Shown here: positions 59,540 to 64,000 of the stretch, piece after piece
Position numbering within the stretch: the first letter of the stretch is position 1
Layout: every line of letters begins with the position of its first letter
Origin: GCA-2705995 sp048267965
GTDB taxonomy: Bacteria; Bacteroidota; Bacteroidia; Flavobacteriales_G; Salibacteraceae
Direction of reading: 5' to 3'
NCBI GenBank assembly: GCA_048267965.1
Contig: JBLWWK010000001.1
Location: 62,001-126,000, forward strand
Length of the DNA stretch: 64,000 nt
The notes under the pieces: model-generated
The model's input: the letters and a program-made list of their open reading frames with translations, nothing else
The model's database searches: none
What the model was told of the DNA's origin: nothing
Made by a program: the position numbers and the translations under genes

Positions 59540-60517
59540 TTAGAGCATTTTAAGTTGAGAAATTTCTTTTCCGGTTAAGAATCGATATTTCCCACGTTGA
59601 ACGTTCTTTTTGGTAAGGCCTGCAAAAACGGTTCGGTCTAGTTTGGTAACCGTGTAACCAAGCGCTTCGAAAAGTCTTCTAATTACGCGGTTTTTGCCAC
59701 TGTGCAATTCTACACCTACTACTTTTTTATCGGCACCATCGCCTACATAGCTGGCTACATCTACGTTTACATAACCATCTTCTAACTGCACGCCTTTCTC
59801 TAATTTCTTAAGATCTGCGGCTGCTACGTTTTTATCGAGGGTTACCATGTAGATTTTACGCACACCGTGTTTAGGGTGAGTTAATTTTTTAGCTAGCGCT
59901 CCGTCATTGGTAAGCAAAAGCAAACCAGTGGTGTTTCTATCTAATCTTCCTACAGGGAAAACACGCTCTTTACAAGCGCCCGCAATCAATAAAGAAACGG
60001 TTTTTCTTCCTTGCGGGTCGTTCAGTGTGGTGATGTAATCTTTGGGTTTGTTGAGCAGTAAATAAACAGGTTTTTCGGGTCTAACAGAATGACCACCATA
60101 TTTAACGTGATCGCTCAATTTTACTTTTGTACCTAATTCAGTAACTACTTTTCCGTTTACTTCTACCAAGCCAGCTTCAATATATGTATCGGCCTCTCTA
60201 CGAGAGCAAATACCAGAGTGCGCCAAGTATTTGTTTAGGCGAATTGAATCTGGATCACTTGGAGTTTGCTTCGCCTTATTGGGCTTACGGTAAGAAGGTT
60301 TACTAGGTCTGAAACTTCTTTTTTTCGAGAAAGAAGGACGGTCTTCGTTGTTTTCGGCTCCTTCTCTAGAGGGTCTTGAAGGTCTTGCAGACGATGATCT
60401 AGACGGTTTAGAGAATTTGAAAGATTTTTTGGGAGCGTTGTTGCCAGAACGGCTACTAGAAGAATTTGTTTTTCGATCTTCAGACGCTTTCCCAGCGGCT
60501 TTTCGATTTCTATGCAT
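59540..60517 (-). CDS. RsuA/RluB-family pseudouridine synthase
   Basis: 325 residues from the ATG ending at 60517. A TACATTTG -7 element at 60540-60547 would lie inside any longer version, which supports this start. Residues 1-95 are a Ser/Arg/Lys-rich disordered tail. An S4 RNA-binding domain follows (Leu-Asn-Lys-Tyr-Leu-Ala-His-Ser-Gly-Ile-Cys-Ser-Arg-Arg), then the catalytic domain with Asp in Gly-Arg-Leu-Asp-Arg-Asn-Thr-Thr-Gly-Leu-Leu. Modifies 16S or 23S rRNA. Confidence 0.92.
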   Translation of the reverse strand: MHRNRKAAGKASEDRKTNSSSSRSGNNAPKKSFKFSKPSRSSSARPSRPSREGAENNEDRPSFSKKRSFRPSKPSYRKPNKAKQTPSDPDSIRLNKYLAHSGICSRREADTYIEAGLVEVNGKVVTELGTKVKLSDHVKYGGHSVRPEKPVYLLLNKPKDYITTLNDPQGRKTVSLLIAGACKERVFPVGRLDRNTTGLLLLTNDGALAKKLTHPKHGVRKIYMVTLDKNVAAADLKKLEKGVQLEDGYVNVDVASYVGDGADKKVVGVELHSGKNRVIRRLFEALGYTVTKLDRTVFAGLTKKNVQRGKYRFLTGKEISQLKML

Positions 60518-60539
60518 TGTATTTTTGTTTTTCGGGCGG

Positions 60540-60547
60540 CAAATGTA
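60540..60547 (-). promoter_or_regulatory. Putative -7 element for pseudouridine synthase
   Basis: TACATTTG on the minus strand, 23 bases before the chosen ATG. Confidence 0.45.
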
Positions 60548-60556
60548 CAAAGAATA

Positions 60557-60919
60557 TTACCACCTAGGTAAGAATGCTTCTTGTATGTGAGTGATTTTCT
60601 GTTGGTTCTTGTTTAAAACGATAGAAATGATGTCGAACTGAACTTCTACATCAAGCCCATTTTTTTCAATATAATGATTAGCAGCGCGAATAATGCTTTT
60701 TTGTTTCGATTTAGAAACGGCTTCGTACGGTTCGCCTAGAAAATTACTAAACCGAGTTTTTACCTCAATTATGGCTAGAATTCCCGATTTAGATGCAATT
60801 ATGTCGATTTCTTCTCTTCCAAATCGCCAGTTTCGGTCTAGAATTTTCCAATTGTTTTTAATGAGGTGCTCTACTGCTAAGTCTTCACCTTGGTTTCCTA
60901 AGTCGTTGTGGGTGGCCAT
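60557..60919 (-). CDS. YraN family (UPF0102) nuclease-like protein
   Basis: 120 residues. Gly-(x)2-Gly-Glu-(x)2-Ala-(x)n-Glu-Ile-Asp-Ile-Ile-Ala and Val-Glu-Val-Lys (here Ile-Glu-Val-Lys-Thr-Arg) give the restriction-endonuclease-like core Glu-Asp-ExK. Cellular role unsettled. Lies 11 bases after the S66 gene, so probably the same operon. Confidence 0.92.
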   Translation of the reverse strand: MATHNDLGNQGEDLAVEHLIKNNWKILDRNWRFGREEIDIIASKSGILAIIEVKTRFSNFLGEPYEAVSKSKQKSIIRAANHYIEKNGLDVEVQFDIISIVLNKNQQKITHIQEAFLPRW

Positions 60920-60930
60920 AAGGGGTGAAG

Positions 60931-61842
60931 TTAAAAAGAAAGTGTGACTTGGTCTTGCACGCTTAAGTGAGCATTCATGCTAATTGGAATACACCAATTT
61001 TCGGGCTGATGTCCGCTCGGAAAGCCAAAACAAACCGGGAAATCAAACTCTTTTACCAAATCGAAAATAATGCTCTCTGGCTCTTGGCCAAACGGATTGG
61101 GACCTTGTTTAATATCCGTTAAACCGCCCACTATTAATCCCGCCAAATGGTCGAATTTATGGGCTTTTTTCAATCCCCAAAGCATTCGGTCAAAATGATA
61201 AGCATATTCAGAAACCTCTTCTAAAAGTAAAATTTTACCAGCCGTATTTAGGTCGCTATTGGTTCCTACTAAGTTGTGGATAATCGAAAGATTGCCGCCC
61301 ACAATAGGTGCTGAAGTTTCGCCTTTTCTGTTTTGCTTTTCGGTAGGAACCGTATACGCGTTGAATTGGCCAAAAAGCATGGATTTGAGAGAATTCAATG
61401 AAAAATTGTCTTCTCGGTTTTCCGGAAAATTAAGCGGAACGGTAGCGTGCAAAGAAGCGATGTTGAAATGAGTATGTATATGGTTGTGGAGCACCGTAAT
61501 GTCGCTAAAACCAACTATCCATTTTGGGTTTTTAACAAACGCAGAAAAATCTAACCGATCAATAATTCGGATGGTTCCGTAGCCACCTCGAGCGCAAATA
61601 ATTGCCTTTATTTCAGGGTGATCGAGCGCCCATTGAAGATCATCAGCTCGTTCTTTATCGGTTCCAGAAAAAATGCGGTGTTTCCCCAAGGTGTTTTTAC
61701 CCACCCAACAAGTAAGTCCCCAGCTTTTGATTAGAGCTTTGGCGTTGTTGATGTAACTTTCTTCAATAAATTTTGCAGGAGCCACAATGGCTACAGTATC
61801 GCCCGGTTGTAGTGAAGGCGGAAGAATTGCGTTATTTGCCAT
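60931..61842 (-). CDS. LD-carboxypeptidase (peptidase S66)
   Basis: 303 residues. Ala-Arg-Gly-Gly-Tyr-Gly-Thr (84-90), nucleophile Ser113 in Val-Gly-Phe-Ser-Asp-Ile-Thr, a Glu in Leu-Leu-Leu-Glu-Glu-Val, and a C-terminal Gly-His giving the Ser-Glu-His triad. Trims tetrapeptides of recycled murein; an MccF-type immunity role is the alternative. Two motif copies 82 bases apart face each other in this gene. Confidence 0.93.
   Translation of the reverse strand: MANNAILPPSLQPGDTVAIVAPAKFIEESYINNAKALIKSWGLTCWVGKNTLGKHRIFSGTDKERADDLQWALDHPEIKAIICARGGYGTIRIIDRLDFSAFVKNPKWIVGFSDITVLHNHIHTHFNIASLHATVPLNFPENREDNFSLNSLKSMLFGQFNAYTVPTEKQNRKGETSAPIVGGNLSIIHNLVGTNSDLNTAGKILLLEEVSEYAYHFDRMLWGLKKAHKFDHLAGLIVGGLTDIKQGPNPFGQEPESIIFDLVKEFDFPVCFGFPSGHQPENWCIPISMNAHLSVQDQVTLSF
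61261..61269 (-). repeat. GTAGGAACC motif, copy 28
   Basis: Val-Gly-Thr in the S66 gene; inverted relative to copy 29. Confidence 0.82.
61343..61351 (+). repeat. GTAGGAACC motif, copy 29
   Basis: Full CGGTAGGAACCG at 61341-61352; Val-Pro-Thr on the minus strand in the S66 gene. Confidence 0.9.
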
Positions 61843-62213
61843 GGCTCAAAAGTAAAGGTTGTTTTTTTACTCTTTTCGGTTCGATTTTATGAGAAAGATG
61901 AAAAAGAGGTTTTTTCTCTTTTTTGGCTCGACTCAAAATTTAAGGCCGTAGAAGTGATGAAGTTTTTATCTGGAATAGAGATGTTTTTTTGAATATTTCA
62001 ATTCAAAAATTGAGAACTATCGTTACCTCAGAATAGAAGATTCTTTTTCAGTGTAGAGAAATGCATGTCATTTTGGAAGTTAATTAAAATTAACATAGAA
62101 TTCGATGTGGGAAATTATAATCTTCAGTAATATTGTGACAGGAAAACAAAGAAGAGTCTATAAGCTTTGCGAGGAGTTGTTGTTATTATAGACCCTTCTA
62201 TGTATAATTTACG

Positions 62214-62245
62214 GTTAGAAAGTTTGCTGGAACAAACTTTCTAAC
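62214..62245. repeat. Perfect 13-bp hairpin at the end of the small ORF
   Basis: GTTAGAAAGTTTG (62214-62226), loop CTGGAA, CAAACTTTCTAAC (62233-62245). On the minus strand it spans the stop codon of the small ORF; on the plus strand it is followed by TTTTG. Confidence 0.85.
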
Positions 62246-62351
62246 TTTTGCTTCTGTTTTTATTCCTCGATTTTACAATATCGATGAGTGAAGCAGCAAG
62301 TCTAGAAAGATTTGATATTGTAGTAATTATTGTATTTAAATCTACTTCCAT
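62241..62351 (-). CDS. Candidate small ORF (36 residues) with full Shine-Dalgarno
   Basis: ATG to TAG, 36 codons. The peptide begins Met-Glu-Val-Asp-Leu-Asn-Thr-Ile-Ile and ends Lys-Ser-Arg-Asn-Lys-Asn-Arg-Ser-Lys-Ser. Leu5, Ile8, Ile12, Leu15, Leu18, Leu22, Ile25 and Val26 line one face of an amphipathic helix; the tail is basic. AAGGAGGT (62356-62363), complementary to the 16S 3' end over 8 bases, lies 4 bases before the ATG. Ribosome-binding sites this strong are rare in Bacteroidota. A promoter-like pair lies about 100-130 bases upstream. It could be a small membrane-active peptide or a leader peptide; nothing proves translation. Confidence 0.5.
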   Translation of the reverse strand: MEVDLNTIITTISNLSRLAASLIDIVKSRNKNRSKS

Positions 62352-62355
62352 ATCT

Positions 62356-62363
62356 ACCTCCTT
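62356..62363 (-). promoter_or_regulatory. Extended Shine-Dalgarno sequence
   Basis: AAGGAGGT on the minus strand, 4 bases from the small-ORF ATG. The preceding TAGAAAG can pair with CTTTCTA upstream (about 62409-62415), so the site may be masked by structure. Confidence 0.6.
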
Positions 62364-62384
62364 TCTATATTATTTTCCAACATA

Positions 62385-62405
62385 GTTAATTCAACATGAA
62401 TTAAC
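62385..62405. repeat. Inverted repeat upstream of small ORF
   Basis: GTTAATTCA (62385-62393), ACA, TGAATTAAC (62397-62405); perfect 9-bp arms. Either an operator-like site or a leader hairpin, 34 bases before the ATG. Confidence 0.7.
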
Positions 62406-62450
62406 TTGGCTAGAAAGAAGTTTTAGGAGCTTATCTCCCTCCTCGAAATA

Positions 62451-62481
62451 CAAAGATTAAGTTTTAAGAAATGAGTATCAA
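62451..62481 (-). promoter_or_regulatory. Putative promoter of small ORF
   Basis: On the minus strand TTG (62481-62479), 19 bases, then TAATCTTTG (62459-62451), one base longer than TAnnTTTG. Confidence 0.35.
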
Positions 62482-62494
62482 TCTCATTGTATTA

Positions 62495-62550
62495 ACAGAA
62501 ATAGGTAGTTGTTAACAGTCTGCATAGAGAATTTCTTGTTCATAACTACT
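62495..62550 (-). repeat. Dispersed upstream element, copy B (small ORF)
   Basis: On the minus strand ATGAACAAGA, 12 variable bases, AGACTGTTAACAACTACC and a partly conserved tail, aligned without gaps to 39301-39356. It starts about 200 bases upstream of the small-ORF ATG. Confidence 0.75.
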
Positions 62551-62765
62551 GAGGTAATTTCCAATCCCCTTATTCATTCAAAGGTTCACGGATTTTTATT
62601 TGTTAATAGCTGTATTTTTCTTCTAATTGTTAGTTAGCTATTGATTTATAAAGAAATGATCAATTCAGTGACAAAAAAACGCTCAAACTTCATTCGGTTC
62701 AAAATCGGAAGGGCAATTTTTATCATTTCCTAAACCTTTTTCGTCAATTTTACTTTTTTGTATAA

Positions 62766-64000
62766 GTGAAAAGTGGCGAGCAAATACTAAAAGAATGGAT
62801 GGGTTCAAAAGGCTGGGCCCCGTTTGAGTTTCAGCAAGAGGCTTGGGCGTGTTTTGCAAAAGGAAATCATGGTTTGGTTAATGCACCAACGGGTTCTGGT
62901 AAAACGTATTCTTTGCTCGGTGCTGTAGTGGCCGATTTTATTAATCGAAATCCGTCTAATTGGCAAAAACCTACAAAAGGGTTGCAACTAATTTGGATTA
63001 CGCCTATTCGCGCTTTATCGAAAGAAATCGAAATTTCTGCTCAACGTTTGTTTAATGGCATCGGTTTGCCTTGGTCGGTAGGAACCCGAACTGGAGACAC
63101 TTCAACATCTGAACGAGCAAAGCAATCTCGAAATATGCCGCAAGTGCTCATTACAACTCCGGAAAGTTTGCACCTATTGTTGGCTCAAAAAAAGTATCCG
63201 CAAAGGTTTAAAAACGTGATAGGCATTGTGTGTGATGAATGGCACGAGCTCATGGGCTCGAAAAGAGGCGTAATGATGGAATTAGCGCTTTCTCGTCTTA
63301 AAACGGTGGCTCCTTCAATGCGGATTTGGGGGATTTCGGCCACCATAGGTAACATGGAAGATTCATTGAAAGTGTTACTTGGTTCCTACTACACTCAAAA
63401 AGAAGTGGCTTTTATTAAGGCGGCTATTCAAAAGAAAATTGAAGTGGTTTCTGTACTGCCCGATGAGGTGGAGAATTTTCCCTGGAGCGGACACCTTGGG
63501 ATTAAATTGCTCGAAAAAGTGGTTCCTATTTTACATACGAGCAAAACCACGCTTATTTTTACCAATACGCGGGCACAGTGCGAAATTTGGTATCAAAGAA
63601 TTTTAGACGCGGCTCCCGATTTGGCGGGTAGAATTGCTATGCACCACGGTTCTATTTCTAAAGAAATTAGAGATTGGGTAGAAGATGCTTTGCATACCGA
63701 ACAGTTAAAAGCGGTGGTGTGCACATCGAGCTTAGATTTAGGGGTTGATTTTAGACCGGTAGAAAGCATTGTGCAAATTGGTGGGCCCAAAGGCGTGGCG
63801 CGTTTTGCACAACGAGCAGGCAGAAGTGGTCATCAACCGGGTGCTTTGAGTAGAATTTATTTTGTGCCTACGCATTCTTTAGAGTTAATTGAAGCAGCAG
63901 CACTGAGAGAAGCCATCAACAAAAATTTGATGGAAGATAGAATTCCATACATCCGCTCTTTCGATGTGCTTACGCAATATTTAACCACGTTAGCGGTTTC
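62766..64000 (+). CDS. Lhr-type (ligase-associated) DEXH helicase, N-terminal part
   Basis: Runs off the right edge; 411 codons visible. Start GTG at 62766, directly preceded by an in-frame TAA, so it is the earliest possible start. Gln motif region Trp-(x)n-Phe-Glu-Phe-Gln-Gln, Walker A Pro-Thr-Gly-Ser-Gly-Lys-Thr (41-47), Ala-Leu motif Ile-Thr-Pro-Ile-Arg-Ala-Leu, Asp-Glu-Trp-His (157-160), Ser-Ala-Thr-Ile, and the second RecA domain with Gln-Arg-Ala-Gly-Arg-Ser-Gly-His. Asp-Glu-Trp-His in this setting points to the ligase-associated DNA damage response helicases, usually followed by an ATP-dependent ligase, exonuclease and phosphoesterase. Confidence 0.92.
   Translation, partial: MKSGEQILKEWMGSKGWAPFEFQQEAWACFAKGNHGLVNAPTGSGKTYSLLGAVVADFINRNPSNWQKPTKGLQLIWITPIRALSKEIEISAQRLFNGIGLPWSVGTRTGDTSTSERAKQSRNMPQVLITTPESLHLLLAQKKYPQRFKNVIGIVCDEWHELMGSKRGVMMELALSRLKTVAPSMRIWGISATIGNMEDSLKVLLGSYYTQKEVAFIKAAIQKKIEVVSVLPDEVENFPWSGHLGIKLLEKVVPILHTSKTTLIFTNTRAQCEIWYQRILDAAPDLAGRIAMHHGSISKEIRDWVEDALHTEQLKAVVCTSSLDLGVDFRPVESIVQIGGPKGVARFAQRAGRSGHQPGALSRIYFVPTHSLELIEAAALREAINKNLMEDRIPYIRSFDVLTQYLTTLAV
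63078..63086 (+). repeat. GTAGGAACC motif, copy 30
   Basis: CGGTAGGAACCCG; Val-Gly-Thr in the helicase. Confidence 0.85.
63381..63389 (-). repeat. GTAGGAACC motif, copy 31
   Basis: GGTTCCTAC; Gly-Ser-Tyr in the helicase. Confidence 0.8.

Larger units (their letters stand above)
61843..62765. other. 923-bp AT-rich intergenic region with hairpins and a small ORF
   Basis: No ordinary gene. Inverted repeats: GTTAATT-AA-AATTAAC (62079-62094), GTCTATAA/TTATAGAC (62156-62193), GTTAGAAAGTTTG/CAAACTTTCTAAC (62214-62245) and GTTAATTCA-ACA-TGAATTAAC (62385-62405). It also holds a minus-strand small ORF with strong ribosome-binding site and the dispersed element shared with nrdB. No GTAGGAACC motif lies in it, although it is the longest gene-free stretch. 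Confidence 0.6.

Noticed and set aside
61843..62765. Replication origin in the hairpin-rich gap
   Set aside because: No cluster of TTATCCACA-type DnaA boxes was seen and no dnaA, dnaN or gidA is adjacent.
407..63389. Explaining the GTAGGAACC repeats as a conserved peptide motif
   Set aside because: The proteins are unrelated, both DNA orientations occur, several reading frames are used and four copies are intergenic.
407..63389. Chi site or KOPS as the explanation of the motif
   Set aside because: Those are biased to one strand along a replichore; here orientation is 16:15 and alternates locally. Not fully excluded if the window spans an origin or terminus.

Overview
The window is a piece of a Bacteroidota chromosome, most likely Flavobacteriales. 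The evidence is: secreted proteins ending in type IX secretion sorting domains (both the gliding-type and the Por-type); Bacteroidota-specific families (DUF4270, DUF3109, LruC-domain lipoprotein, short glycogen/starch synthase, ligase-associated helicase); promoters that look like TTG-N19-21-TAnnTTTG; AT-rich DNA with few Shine-Dalgarno sites; and the order glycogen synthase / panC-panD-flippase-rfaE2-radA. No plasmid, phage, IS element or CRISPR array was seen.

Layout. 1-12.6 kb: amidohydrolase tail, small lipoprotein, trpS, plsC-gatC-EamA, a lectin/Ig T9SS protein, then yicC-gmk-nadD-heptosyltransferase, a TlpA-like protein, a DUF2892 protein and a methionine aminotransferase. 12.6-24.6 kb: LruC lipoprotein, a very large outer-membrane-type protein, exonuclease III, OmpA lipoprotein, TPR-LytTR regulator, an orphan membrane protein, radA. 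24.6-36.7 kb: panC operon, glycogen synthase-DUF4270-glmS, TM2 protein, acidic lipoprotein, S41 protease, tRNA-Leu(CAA), prs-rplY-pth. 36.7-50.2 kb: glyS, DUF3109, nrdBA, hemA-hemC-hemD, a 1361-residue subtilase. 50.2-61.8 kb: a long minus-strand run (epimerase, EamA, DUF502, YjbR, Lrp, cyclase, hemW, histidine kinase, AsmA, pseudouridine synthase, YraN, S66 peptidase). 61.8-64 kb: a 0.9 kb AT-rich region rich in hairpins with a tiny ORF, then the start of an Lhr-type helicase.

The most remarkable signal is not a gene. The nonamer GTAGGAACC (extended consensus CGGTAGGAACCG) occurs at least 31 times in 64 kb, about once per 2 kb. It is split 16:15 between the strands, lies in genes of all kinds and in intergenic DNA, and is surrounded by many one-mismatch relatives. 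A hand estimate for random sequence of this composition is about 0.3 copies. Density, strand balance and reading-frame preference (Val-Gly-Thr or Val-Pro-Thr) resemble the DNA uptake sequences of Haemophilus and Neisseria. I know of no described uptake sequence in Bacteroidota.

Other notable items are: a perfect 38-bp palindrome with a T-run inside the pth coding sequence and a second inverted copy at its 3' end; a dispersed upstream element shared by nrdB and the 62-kb small ORF, oriented the same way at similar distance from both start codons; interleaved direct repeats upstream of nrdBA; and a 36-codon ORF with a full Shine-Dalgarno sequence, which is unusual in this phylum.
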